Below, in pieces: positions 37,347-45,845 of a DNA stretch of 48,629 nucleotides; the first letter of the stretch is position 1, and each line of letters starts with the position of its first letter. Position numbers and translations under genes: made by a program. The DNA comes from Tabrizicola sp. (GTDB lineage: Bacteria > Pseudomonadota > Alphaproteobacteria > Rhodobacterales > Rhodobacteraceae). Location of the stretch: NCBI RefSeq assembly GCF_016792905.1, contig NZ_JAEULP010000078.1, forward strand, positions 1-48,629, read 5' to 3'. The notes beneath the pieces are model-generated. The model ran no database searches. It had not been told where the DNA came from and saw nothing but the letters and a program-made list of their open reading frames with translations.

Positions 37347-37937
37347 TCAGTCATACTCCCGCAGCCGCGCCACATAGCGGGCCATCGTGTCGACCTCCAG
37401 ATTGACGAAATCCCCCACGGCCACCTCGCCCCAGGTCGTCACCTCCTGCGTATGCGGGATCAGGTTCACCCCGAATTCCGGCCCCGACACCTCGTTCACC
37501 GTCAGCGAGGTGCCGTTCAGCGCGACCGAGCCTTTCGGGGCGATAAATCGCGCCAGGGCCTCGGGCGCCCGGAAGGTCACGCGGACCGAACCGCCCTCGT
37601 GCCGGACCGAAACCACTTCGGCCAGCCCGTCGACATGGCCCGAGACGATATGGCCCCCAAGCTCGTCCCCCACCTTCAGAGCGCGCTCCAGGTTCACCCG
37701 CTTGCCCGCCCCCCAGCCGCCGAGATTGGTCTTCGACACCGTCTCGGCCGAAATCTCCACGTCGAACCAGCCCTCGGGGCCAAGTGCCACCACCGTCAGG
37801 CAGACGCCGTCGCAGGCGATGGAAGCGCCGATGTCGATGCCGTCCACGTCGTAGCGCGTCGCGATCCGGGCGCGAAGATCGCCCGTGACCTTCGTTTCGA
37901 CGATCCGGCCGACATCGGTGACAATTCCGGTGAACAT
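37347..37937 (-). CDS. ribE: Riboflavin synthase, alpha subunit (RibE/RibC)
   Basis: 196 residues made of two similar beta-barrel halves. It dismutates two lumazine molecules to riboflavin. N-terminal 'MFTGIVTDVGRIVE' is diagnostic, with 'ASIACDGVCLTVVAL', 'NLERALKVGDELGGHIVSGHVDG' in half one and 'IAPKGSVALNGTSLTVNEV', 'LIPHTQEVTTWGEVAVGDFVNLEVD' in half two. GAGGAG precedes the ATG at 37937. It stands 8.2 kb from the ribBX-ribH-nusB operon and on the opposite strand; ribD is not in the window. Confidence 0.96.
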   Translation of the reverse strand: MFTGIVTDVGRIVETKVTGDLRARIATRYDVDGIDIGASIACDGVCLTVVALGPEGWFDVEISAETVSKTNLGGWGAGKRVNLERALKVGDELGGHIVSGHVDGLAEVVSVRHEGGSVRVTFRAPEALARFIAPKGSVALNGTSLTVNEVSGPEFGVNLIPHTQEVTTWGEVAVGDFVNLEVDTMARYVARLREYD

Positions 37938-38065
37938 GGGCGGGCTCCTCATCCTTCGATCCGAGGTAAAGGGCCGGAACCGGGCTTGCAAGCCCGCACC
38001 GCCAACAGCCTTGATCCTGCCCTGCGTTTCCGCACAGACTGCGCAAATCTCACGCAAGGCCACCC

Positions 38066-39346
38066 GTGACCGATACGACCCGCCGCTTCCTGTTCCTGCA
38101 AGGGCCGCATGGCCCCTGGTTCCACCGGCTCGGACGCCTCCTGCGCACGGCGGGGGCCGAGGTCTGGCGCGTGGGCTTCAACCTGGGCGACCGGGTGTTC
38201 TGGCCCGGGCCGGGCTACATCGCCTTCGAAGGCCCCCACGACGACTGGCCAGCGACCTGCGCCGCGATACTTGACCGGCAGCGCATCACCGACCTCGTTC
38301 TCTACGGCGATACGCGACCGATCCACGTCGAGGCGGTGGTCTTGGCCCGGGCCCGGGGGATCACCGTGCATGTGTTCGAGGAGGGCTACCTGCGGCCCTA
38401 CTGGGTGAGCTATGAACGTGGCGGGGCGAACGGGCATTCCCGGCTGATGGACTTGACCGTGCCCGAGATGCAGGCCGCGCTGGAGCGGGTGGATCTTGAC
38501 CTGCCCGATGTCCCGGCCACCTGGGGCGACATGCGCCAGCACATGTTCTGGGGCGCGCTCTACCACGGATTCGTCGCCATGGGCTTCAGGGCCTACCGCA
38601 ATTTCCGCCCGCACCGGGCGCTGACGGTCGGGCAGGAGTTCCAGCTATACCTCAAGCGCTTCCTGCTGATGCCGCTGCACCGCTGGGAACGCCGCCTTGC
38701 CACCCGGCGCATCCGGCGCGGGGGCTTTCCCTACCACCTGGCGATCCTGCAACTGGAACATGACGCGAGCTTCCGCGACCATTCGCCTTTTGCCAGCATG
38801 ACCGACTTCCTCGCCCTGGTGATCCGGGGCTTCGCCAAGGGCGCCCCGCCGCATCACCACCTGGTCTTCAAGGCGCATCCGCTGGAAGACGGCCGCGCCC
38901 CGATCCTGCCGACGATCCGCGGCCTTGCGCGCGACCACGGGATTGCCGACCGCGTCCATTTCGTGCGCGGCGGCAAGCTCGCGGGGCTTCTGAACGACGC
39001 CCGCTCGGCGGTGACGGTGAATTCGACAGCCGGACAACAGGCGCTCTGGCGCGGATTGCCGCTGCGCACCTTCGGCGCGGCGGTCTATGCCAAGCCCGAA
39101 TTCGTCTCCTCGCAGCCGCTCGCGGAATTCTTCGCCGCCCCCGAGCGGCCGGATACCCGCGCCTACCGCGACTACCGGCATTTCCTGCTGGAGACCTCGC
39201 AGGTCGTGGGCGGATTCTACTCCTCGCACGGGCGGCGCGCATTGCTGCGACAGGTTGTGGACCTGATGCTTTCGCCGGAAGATCCCTATCAGGCGCTGGC
39301 TCTTGGAAAAGCGGCACCACGGCAACAGTTGCGACTCGTGCGCTGA
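38066..39346 (+). CDS. kpsS: Capsule polysaccharide protein KpsS-like (putative Kdo transferase)
   Basis: 426 residues from a GTG start. 'FLFLQGPHGPWFHRLGRLLRTAGAEVWRVGFNLGD' at the N terminus and 'LVFKAHPLEDGR', 'VRGGKLAGLLNDARSAVTVNSTAGQQALWRGLPLRTFG' later are typical of KpsS/Capsule_synth proteins. KpsS adds the first beta-Kdo residue to the phosphatidylglycerol anchor of group-2 capsules; KpsC then extends the linker. It is divergent from ribE and leads a three-gene capsule cluster with the Wza-like lipoprotein and KpsC. Confidence 0.9.
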   Translation: MTDTTRRFLFLQGPHGPWFHRLGRLLRTAGAEVWRVGFNLGDRVFWPGPGYIAFEGPHDDWPATCAAILDRQRITDLVLYGDTRPIHVEAVVLARARGITVHVFEEGYLRPYWVSYERGGANGHSRLMDLTVPEMQAALERVDLDLPDVPATWGDMRQHMFWGALYHGFVAMGFRAYRNFRPHRALTVGQEFQLYLKRFLLMPLHRWERRLATRRIRRGGFPYHLAILQLEHDASFRDHSPFASMTDFLALVIRGFAKGAPPHHHLVFKAHPLEDGRAPILPTIRGLARDHGIADRVHFVRGGKLAGLLNDARSAVTVNSTAGQQALWRGLPLRTFGAAVYAKPEFVSSQPLAEFFAAPERPDTRAYRDYRHFLLETSQVVGGFYSSHGRRALLRQVVDLMLSPEDPYQALALGKAAPRQQLRLVR

Positions 39347-39432
39347 TTGGCGCTTGTCGCGCTGGTCAACCCATGGGTGTTTCGCTAGAATTCCCGCACA
39401 ATAACCCAAGACAAAACGCGGGAACCCGAGCA

Positions 39433-40575
39433 GTGACCTTCAGAACGTCTTTCGCCGTCAGGGCGATCGTCCTATTCACGTCGGTTGCGCTGGTGGCCGG
39501 ATGTGGCCTGCCGCGCTCGGGTCCGAACAAGCGCGAGGTCCTGTCCGGCTCTGTCGATGCAAAAGGCGACGCCCATGTCGTGACCGTCACCCCCGAGGTT
39601 TCGCGCCTCACCAACGTGCAACCCGTCTTCGGTTTCAGCGAGAGCTTCCGCAATGCCGGGGTCGTGGCGGCAGACATGATCTCGTCCGGCGACGAGATCA
39701 GCATCACGGTCTATGAGAACGTGAAGGACGACCCGCTTCTGGGCAACACGGGGCAACGCGTGTCGAGCCTGTCCACCGTCCAGGTCGACGGGCAGGGCTA
39801 CATCTTCATTCCCTACGCCGGCCGGATCAAGGCGGCGGGCCAGACCAGCGAAGGTCTTCGCCAGGCGATCACCCGCAAGCTGGAAGACCAGACGCCGGAC
39901 CCGCAGGTCAGCGTGGTGACCGCGCCGGGCGTCGGCTCGACCGTGTCAATCTCGGGCCAGGCGGGCGCGAATGGCGTCTATCCGATCGACGCCTCTACCC
40001 GGACGCTGGCCACCATGCTGGCCAAGTCGGGCGGCGTGACCATCGACCCGGCGACCGCGATCGTGCGGGTCACGCGCGGCGGGCATACCGGCAAGATCTG
40101 GCTGAAGGACCTTTACCAGAACCCGTCTCTGGATATCGCGCTGCGTCCAGGCGACAAGATCATGATCGAGGAAGACAGCCGCAAGTTCATCGCGCTGGGG
40201 GCCACGGGCACGCAAAGCACGGTGCCCTTCGTTTCACCGACCATGTCGGCGCTGGAAGCGATAGCGACGGTGGGCGGACTGTCGACCATGGCGGCCGATC
40301 CGAAGGGAGTCTTCATTCTGCGCGACGAATCCGAAGAGATCGCCCGCAACGTGCTGGGTCGGCCCGACCTGATCGGCGACCAGCGCATCATCTATGTGCT
40401 GAACCTGACCGAGCCTACCGGCCTGTTCGAAGCGCGCGATTTCCAGATTCGCGACGGGGACACCCTGTATGTGACCGAGGCCCCGTTCGTTCAGTGGCAG
40501 AAGACGCTTGGCGCGATCACCGGATCGACCAACGCGGCGACGAACCTGGCCAACACCGCGAACGCGGGCAACTGA
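39433..40575 (+). CDS. Polysaccharide export outer-membrane lipoprotein (Wza/KpsD-like)
   Basis: 380 residues. The signal ends 'FTSVALVAGC', so Cys24 is lipidated if translation begins at the GTG at 39433; an ATG at 39373 would give an unusually long 44-residue signal. The Poly_export domain is 'SGDEISITVYENVKDDPLLGN', 'STVQVDGQGYIFIPYAGRIKAAG', followed by SLBB-type repeats ('VSISGQAGANGVYPIDASTRTLATMLAKSGGV' and 'TMSALEAIATVGGLSTMAAD'). Such proteins form the octameric outer-membrane channel for capsule. No ABC exporter genes (kpsMTE) are adjacent. Confidence 0.93.
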   Translation: MTFRTSFAVRAIVLFTSVALVAGCGLPRSGPNKREVLSGSVDAKGDAHVVTVTPEVSRLTNVQPVFGFSESFRNAGVVAADMISSGDEISITVYENVKDDPLLGNTGQRVSSLSTVQVDGQGYIFIPYAGRIKAAGQTSEGLRQAITRKLEDQTPDPQVSVVTAPGVGSTVSISGQAGANGVYPIDASTRTLATMLAKSGGVTIDPATAIVRVTRGGHTGKIWLKDLYQNPSLDIALRPGDKIMIEEDSRKFIALGATGTQSTVPFVSPTMSALEAIATVGGLSTMAADPKGVFILRDESEEIARNVLGRPDLIGDQRIIYVLNLTEPTGLFEARDFQIRDGDTLYVTEAPFVQWQKTLGAITGSTNAATNLANTANAGN

Positions 40576-40582
40576 TCGCGCT

Positions 40583-42604
40583 GTGGCGAGCGGGGACAGC
40601 CTGGCCGGAGTGCCTCGGCGGTTATGCCACCAGAACCTGTCCTTCCTGCGCAACCGGCGTCTGCACCGGATACTGGAGCTTGCCGGACACGAGCTGCGCT
40701 TTGGCCTGCCCGGTCCGGGCGATGGCGTGCTGGTGTGGGGGGCAAGCCCGACCGCCTGGCGCGGCGAGGCGCTGGCCGCCCGGCGCGGTGTCCCGCTGGT
40801 GCGGGTCGAGGATGCCTTCCTGCGGTCCGTCCATCCGGGTCGCGCAGGGACCGAGGCCCCCATCGGCCTGATCTTCGATCCGGTCGGAGTGCATTTCGAC
40901 AGCAGCAGGCCCTCACGGATCGAGCAGATCCTTCAGGATACAGATTTTCAAAATTCGAACATTCTGCATGAAATTTCGATGCTAATGCATTGGTTGTTTC
41001 ATGCTGATTTGTCCAAATACAATAACCATGATCAATCTTTCCCCTCACCCGACCCCGGCTTTGTCCTGATCGTCGATCAGACCGCCGGGGACGCCTCGAT
41101 CCGCCATTCCGGCGCTTCGGCGGACACGTTTCGCGTCATGCTTGCCACGGCGCTGCGTGACCGCCCCGAAGCCCGGGTCGTCATCCGCACCCATCCTGAA
41201 ACGGCGCTTGGCCTGCGCCCCGGCCATTTCGGCCCCGACGATGCAGGCGGGCGGGTCAGCCTGCTGACAGCCCCCGTCTCGCCGCACGGGCTTCTGGCCA
41301 ATGCGGCAGAGGTCTACACCGTGTCGTCGCAGCTGGGCTTCGAGGCGATCCTGCACGGCCACCGCCCGCGCGTCTTCGGTCAGCCGTTCTATGCGGGCTG
41401 GGGGCTGACCGAGGATGAGGCCCCGGTGCCGCGCCGCACCCGGCGGCTGACCCGCGAGGAACTGTTCGCCGGGGCGATGATCCTTGCGCCCTTGTGGTAC
41501 GACCCCTGCCGCGACCGGCTGTGCGGGCTGGAAGACGCGATCCGCCAGCTGGAGGCCGAGGTGCGCGCCTTCCGCGAGGACCGTGCGGGCCATGTCGCCG
41601 CCGGAATGCGGCTCTGGAAGCGGGGGCGGTTGCAGGCCGTGTTCGGGGGCGGGATGCCGCTGCGCTTCCGCGACGATCCGGTCGCGGCGGACCGGCTGGC
41701 GGCGGGTTCGGGGCGGGGCCTGCTGATCTGGGCGGGGAAGGAACCCGCGGGCTTCACGCCCCAGGCGCCCTGCCTGCGCGTCGAGGACGGCTTTCTCCGC
41801 TCGCGCGGGCTTGGCGCCGAACTGGTGCCGCCACTGTCCCTGGTGACGGACGGCCTGGGCATCTACTACGACCCCACGCGGCCATCGCGGCTGGAGACAT
41901 TGATCGCGACGCCCCTGACCGAAGCCCAGCGCCGCCGGGCCGAGGCCGTGATCGCCCGGCTCAAGAAAGAGGGGCTGTCGAAATACAACCTCGGTGGCGC
42001 AGTGCCCCCCTTGCCGCCCGGCCACCGCATCCTGGTGCCGGGCCAGGTGGAGGACGACGCCTCGATCCGCCTCGGTGCAGGCGAGGTGCGGACGAACCTT
42101 GGCCTCCTGCAAGCGGCCCGGGCGGCCAATCCCGGCGCGGTGATCCTGTACAAGCCGCACCCGGATGTGGAGGCGGGACTGCGCCCCGGCGCCGTCGATG
42201 CCACCGGCCTCGCCGACATGGTGCTGTCAGGCACCGATCCGGCGGCGCTGCTGGATCATGTGCAGGAGGTCTGGACCATGACCTCGGCTCTCGGCTTCGA
42301 GGCACTGGTCCGTGGCGTCCCCGTCACCTGCCTCGGCGCGCCGTTCTATGCGGGCTGGGGGCTGACCCGAGACCTCGGGCAGGTTCCCGACCGCCGCATT
42401 GCGCGGCCCGATCTGGCACAACTCGCCCATGCCGCCCTGATCGCCTACCCGCGCTACTGGGACCCGGTCAGCCGCCGCCCCTGCCCGGTCGAGGTCGCCC
42501 TTGACCGGCTGGCCAGCGGCGACATCCCCCATCCCGGTGGCCTGAACCGCGCGCTGTCCAAGTTGCAGGGCCGCTTCGCGAGCCTTGCGCATCTCTGGCG
42601 CTAG
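40583..42604 (+). CDS. kpsC: Capsule polysaccharide protein KpsC-like (tandem Kdo transferase)
   Basis: 673 residues with an internal duplication: both halves carry 'RVEDAFLRS/RVEDGFLRS', 'DPTRPSRLE'-type, 'LSKYN', 'DASIR', a 'THPE/PHPD' segment and 'FYAGWGLT'. KpsC alternates beta-2,4 and beta-2,7 Kdo addition to build the capsule lipid linker. The GTG at 40583 follows the export gene by seven bases; GTG at 40610 is an alternative. A markedly AT-rich patch at about 40930-41045 encodes residues near 'LQDTDFQNSNILHEISMLM'. The stop shares CTAG with the convergent MATE gene. Confidence 0.92.
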   Translation: MASGDSLAGVPRRLCHQNLSFLRNRRLHRILELAGHELRFGLPGPGDGVLVWGASPTAWRGEALAARRGVPLVRVEDAFLRSVHPGRAGTEAPIGLIFDPVGVHFDSSRPSRIEQILQDTDFQNSNILHEISMLMHWLFHADLSKYNNHDQSFPSPDPGFVLIVDQTAGDASIRHSGASADTFRVMLATALRDRPEARVVIRTHPETALGLRPGHFGPDDAGGRVSLLTAPVSPHGLLANAAEVYTVSSQLGFEAILHGHRPRVFGQPFYAGWGLTEDEAPVPRRTRRLTREELFAGAMILAPLWYDPCRDRLCGLEDAIRQLEAEVRAFREDRAGHVAAGMRLWKRGRLQAVFGGGMPLRFRDDPVAADRLAAGSGRGLLIWAGKEPAGFTPQAPCLRVEDGFLRSRGLGAELVPPLSLVTDGLGIYYDPTRPSRLETLIATPLTEAQRRRAEAVIARLKKEGLSKYNLGGAVPPLPPGHRILVPGQVEDDASIRLGAGEVRTNLGLLQAARAANPGAVILYKPHPDVEAGLRPGAVDATGLADMVLSGTDPAALLDHVQEVWTMTSALGFEALVRGVPVTCLGAPFYAGWGLTRDLGQVPDRRIARPDLAQLAHAALIAYPRYWDPVSRRPCPVEVALDRLASGDIPHPGGLNRALSKLQGRFASLAHLWR

Positions 42605-43947
42605 TGCGCCAGCCGCCAGAACCGCCACATCAGGCTGGCAGAGGCGCAGGCCAGCCCCACCACCAGCCCCAACCACAGCCCGACCCCGCCGAAGCCCAGG
42701 GGGAAAGCCAGCACATAGCTGCACGGGATGCCGATCAGCCAGTAGCTCACCGCCGCCAGCCCCATCGGTACGCGGGTATCCTTCACCCCGCGCAGAAGCC
42801 CCAGCGCCATCACCTGCATCCCGTCCGCCAGCTGGAACAGCGCCGCCAGGCCCAGCAGGACCACCCCGTAGTCCAGGATCGCCGCACTTTCCGGCTTCCG
42901 CATGTCAAGGAACAGCGAAACGATGGGGCGTCCCAGCGTCAGGAACAGGACGACCGAGAAGGCCGCGACCGCCAGCGACATCAGCACCGCCATCTTCGCC
43001 GCCTGCCGCAGCGCCAGCCGCTCGCCGGCGCCGTCAAACCGCGCGACGCGGATCGTGGCGCTGCTGGACAGGCCGACATGCATCATGAAGGTCAGTGCCG
43101 CGACTTCGAGCGCGATGCCATGCGCCGCAAGCTGCACGGTACCGATCCAGCCCATCATCAGCGCCGAGGCCTGGAAGAGCCCGCCCTCCGCCAGCCCGGT
43201 CAGCCCGATCGGCACCCCCAGATGCCAGACCTGGCGCATGGCATGCCAGTCCGGCCGCCAGAAGCGCTGGAACAGGCGGAACCGGCGCAGGTCAGGCAGA
43301 AGCCCGGCATAGAGCGACAGGATCAGCAGCGACAGGATCTGCACCGTCAGCGTGGCGACGGCCGAACCACGGGCGCCCATCTCGGGGAAACCCCAGTTGC
43401 CGAAGATCAGCGCCCAGTTGATCGCGACGTTAACCGCCACCGCGACCAGCGTCACCCAGAGGACCACCTGCGTCCGGTGCAGCGCGGCAAGGTAGCTTTG
43501 CAGGACGGTAACGCAGAGCGCGGGCACCAGCCCGAAGCCCGCGATCCGCAGGTAATCCTGCGCGATGGCCGCGACCTCGGGCTTCTGGCCCAGCGCCAAA
43601 AGGATCGGCCCCGACCACCAGAAGACCGGCAGCACCGCGATCCCGTAGGCGATGGACAGCCACAGCCCCATCCGCGTGTCGCGGCGGACCTGGACTTCAT
43701 CCCCCTGCCCCATCGCGGTGGCAACCATCGGCATCACCGCCTTGGCGAAGCCCGAGCCCACTACATAGATGATGAAGAAGGACGAGGCGCCCAGCACGAC
43801 CGCCGCCAGGGGCACCACGCCATACCAGCCGACCATGACCGTATCGGCCACATGCAACGCCATCTGCGCCAGCGACGACCCGATCAGGGGCAGGCCCAGC
43901 GCGAGGGTTTCCCGCGCGTGGGTGGAATTGGACAGTTGTATAGTCAT
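42601..43947 (-). CDS. MATE-family multidrug efflux transporter (NorM-like)
   Basis: 448 residues with twelve membrane helices in two MatE repeats: the first begins 'LALGLPLIGSSLAQMALHVADTVMVGWYG', the second 'VPIGLTGLAEGGLFQASALMMGWIGTVQLAAHGIALEVAALTFM'. These inner-membrane proteins expel cationic drugs or metabolites against Na+ or H+. Start at 43947 (MTIQLSNSTHARETL). Convergent with kpsC, sharing the bases CTAG in both stop codons. Confidence 0.93.
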   Translation of the reverse strand: MTIQLSNSTHARETLALGLPLIGSSLAQMALHVADTVMVGWYGVVPLAAVVLGASSFFIIYVVGSGFAKAVMPMVATAMGQGDEVQVRRDTRMGLWLSIAYGIAVLPVFWWSGPILLALGQKPEVAAIAQDYLRIAGFGLVPALCVTVLQSYLAALHRTQVVLWVTLVAVAVNVAINWALIFGNWGFPEMGARGSAVATLTVQILSLLILSLYAGLLPDLRRFRLFQRFWRPDWHAMRQVWHLGVPIGLTGLAEGGLFQASALMMGWIGTVQLAAHGIALEVAALTFMMHVGLSSSATIRVARFDGAGERLALRQAAKMAVLMSLAVAAFSVVLFLTLGRPIVSLFLDMRKPESAAILDYGVVLLGLAALFQLADGMQVMALGLLRGVKDTRVPMGLAAVSYWLIGIPCSYVLAFPLGFGGVGLWLGLVVGLACASASLMWRFWRLAH

Positions 43948-44011
43948 GCGGCAGGCTTACGCTTGGGCCTGCCGCTTCACAAGCCATGCTTTCCGCCGCA
44001 GCGCGGCGACC

Positions 44012-44935
44012 TCAGCCCCGCTGCATCGCCGGATGCGTCGCCGCGTCATAGATGTCGGGCGCCATGCCCAGCACCTGCTGCGCCCGCCCCACGATCAGCG
44101 GGTCCGGCGTGCCGACGACCGCATGGTCCTTATTCGGATAGTCCAGCGTCGACAGGAAATGCTTCATGCAGTTCAGCCGCGCCCGCTTCTTGTCGTTCGA
44201 CTTGACGATGACCCAGGGCGCGTCGGCGGTGTCGGTGTAGAAGAACATCGCCTCCTTCGCCTCGGTATAATCGTCCCAGCGGTCAAGACTTGCCTTGTCG
44301 ATGGGCGACAGTTTCCACATCTTCAGGGGATCGGTTTCGCGCGCCAGGAACCGCGCCCGCTGCTCTTCGCGGGTGACGCTGAACCAGTATTTGTAGAGCC
44401 TTATGCCGGACCGGGCGAGCATCCGCTCGAACTCCGGCGCCTGGCGCATGAATTCCAGGTATTCGGTGGGCGAGCAGAAGCCCATCACCCGCTCCACCCC
44501 TGCCCGGTTGTACCAGCTGCGGTCATAGAACACCATTTCCCCGGCGGTCGGCAGATGCGCGATGTAGCGCTGGAAGAACCACTGGCCCTTTTCCACATCC
44601 GAAGGCTTGGTCAGCGCGCAGACCCGGGCATAGCGCGGGTTCAGATGCTCCATGAAGCGCTTGATCGTGCCGCCCTTGCCGGCCGCATCGCGCCCCTCCA
44701 TCAGGATCACGAACTTCTGCCCGGTGTCCTGCGCCCAGATCTGCACCTTCAGAAGCTCGGCCTGCAACTTGGCTTTCTCGGCCTCATAGGTGGCGCGGCC
44801 CATCAGGCGCGCATAGGGGTAGCGGCCGGACTCGAAAGCCTGATGCAGCGGGCTTGCCGCCGGAAAGGTCTTCGGCCCGCGCGAGATTTCATCCGCGCCC
44901 TCGGGTGCCTTCACGATTGCCTGACTGTCTTCCAT
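44012..44935 (-). CDS. ppk2: Polyphosphate kinase 2 (PPK2 family)
   Basis: 307 residues, the length of a single-domain PPK2. Walker A 'GRDAAGKGGTIKRF' starts at residue 81, Walker B and lid 'VFYDRSWYNRAGVERVMGF' follow near 145, then 'RWDDYTEAKEAMFFYTDT'. PPK2 enzymes move phosphate between polyphosphate and nucleotides; class I members convert ADP/GDP to ATP/GTP. AGGAGGGG precedes the ATG at 44935, which decides against one 16 codons upstream. Divergent from the GST gene over a gap with an FNR-type box. Confidence 0.95.
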   Translation of the reverse strand: MEDSQAIVKAPEGADEISRGPKTFPAASPLHQAFESGRYPYARLMGRATYEAEKAKLQAELLKVQIWAQDTGQKFVILMEGRDAAGKGGTIKRFMEHLNPRYARVCALTKPSDVEKGQWFFQRYIAHLPTAGEMVFYDRSWYNRAGVERVMGFCSPTEYLEFMRQAPEFERMLARSGIRLYKYWFSVTREEQRARFLARETDPLKMWKLSPIDKASLDRWDDYTEAKEAMFFYTDTADAPWVIVKSNDKKRARLNCMKHFLSTLDYPNKDHAVVGTPDPLIVGRAQQVLGMAPDIYDAATHPAMQRG

Positions 44936-44991
44936 GCATTCCCCTCCTGTGACTGACCTGCGGAACCCTGCACGAATTGGCAAATTCCGCC

Positions 44992-45005
44992 TTGATCCGG
45001 GTCAA
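44992..45005. promoter_or_regulatory. FnrL/FNR-type box between ppk2 and the GST gene
   Basis: TTGAT-CCGG-GTCAA, a full match to the TTGAY-N4-RTCAA form of the FNR/FnrL site. Its centre is about 63 bp from the ppk2 start and 82 bp from the GST start, so it could serve either gene. Confidence 0.65.
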
Positions 45006-45080
45006 GAAATTCCCGTTCGCGGGGCCTTTTTCTTCCCCGGCGGCCGGACTAGGCTGCGCCGTCATTCGAAGGAGTCTCCC

Positions 45081-45740
45081 ATGGCCACGCTCTACGGCGT
45101 CTTCCGCTCCCGCGCCTCGCGCCCGATCTGGCTGCTTTACGAGCTGGGCGAAGAGTTCACCCATGTCCCGGTGATCCAGGCCTACCGCCTGCCGCAGGCC
45201 AGCGCCCCGGACGCGCCGTTCAACACCACCTCGGCGGATTTCCTGAAGGTGAACCCGCAGGGCCAGATCCCGGCCTGGGTCGAGGGCGACCTGACCCTGA
45301 CCGAGTCGCTGGCCATCACCAACCACATCGCCCGCACCCGCGGCGGCGACCTTGCCGCGCAGACCCCCGCCGAACAGGCGCTGATCGACCAGTGGACCCT
45401 GCTGGCGGTGACGGCGGTGGAAACCCCGGCACTGGAGATCCTGAACGTGCAAGGCGCCGGGGGCGACAAGACCCCCGAGGGGCAAGGCGCCATCGCGATC
45501 AATGCCGAGAAGCTCCGCCGCCCGCTGAAGCGGCTGGAGGCGCATCTGGCCGGTCACAGCCATCTGGTCGCCGACCGCTTCACCGTGGCCGACCTGAACC
45601 TCGCCGAATGCCTGCGCTATGCCCAGGGGCATCCCTCGCTGCTGGCCGAATTCCCGGCGGTGAAGACATGGCTGGAAACCTGCCAGTCGCGCCCCGCATT
45701 CCAGCGGATGTGGGCGGCGCGGATGGCCGAACCGGCGTAA
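45081..45740 (+). CDS. Glutathione S-transferase family protein
   Basis: 219 residues. The thioredoxin-like N domain is 'ATLYGVFRSRASRPIWLLYELGEEF', with 'FLKVNPQGQIPAWVEGDLTLTESLAITNHIA' as the cis-Pro and SNAIL/TES glutathione-binding region. The helical C domain has 'HSHLVADRFTVADLNLAECLRYA' (N-capping box). The catalytic residue is probably a Ser near the 'FRSRASRP' segment; substrate unknown. AAGGAG precedes the ATG at 45081. The nearest promoter-side signal is the FNR-type box. Confidence 0.92.
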   Translation: MATLYGVFRSRASRPIWLLYELGEEFTHVPVIQAYRLPQASAPDAPFNTTSADFLKVNPQGQIPAWVEGDLTLTESLAITNHIARTRGGDLAAQTPAEQALIDQWTLLAVTAVETPALEILNVQGAGGDKTPEGQGAIAINAEKLRRPLKRLEAHLAGHSHLVADRFTVADLNLAECLRYAQGHPSLLAEFPAVKTWLETCQSRPAFQRMWAARMAEPA

Positions 45741-45845
45741 ATCGGCACAGATATTGTGCGGGGCAGCCGACGCCCGCTCCCTCGCAGCCGGGGCGTGCCG
45801 CACCTACCTTTGCGTCAACGCAATGCTTTCGGGGAGTGTCCCGCC

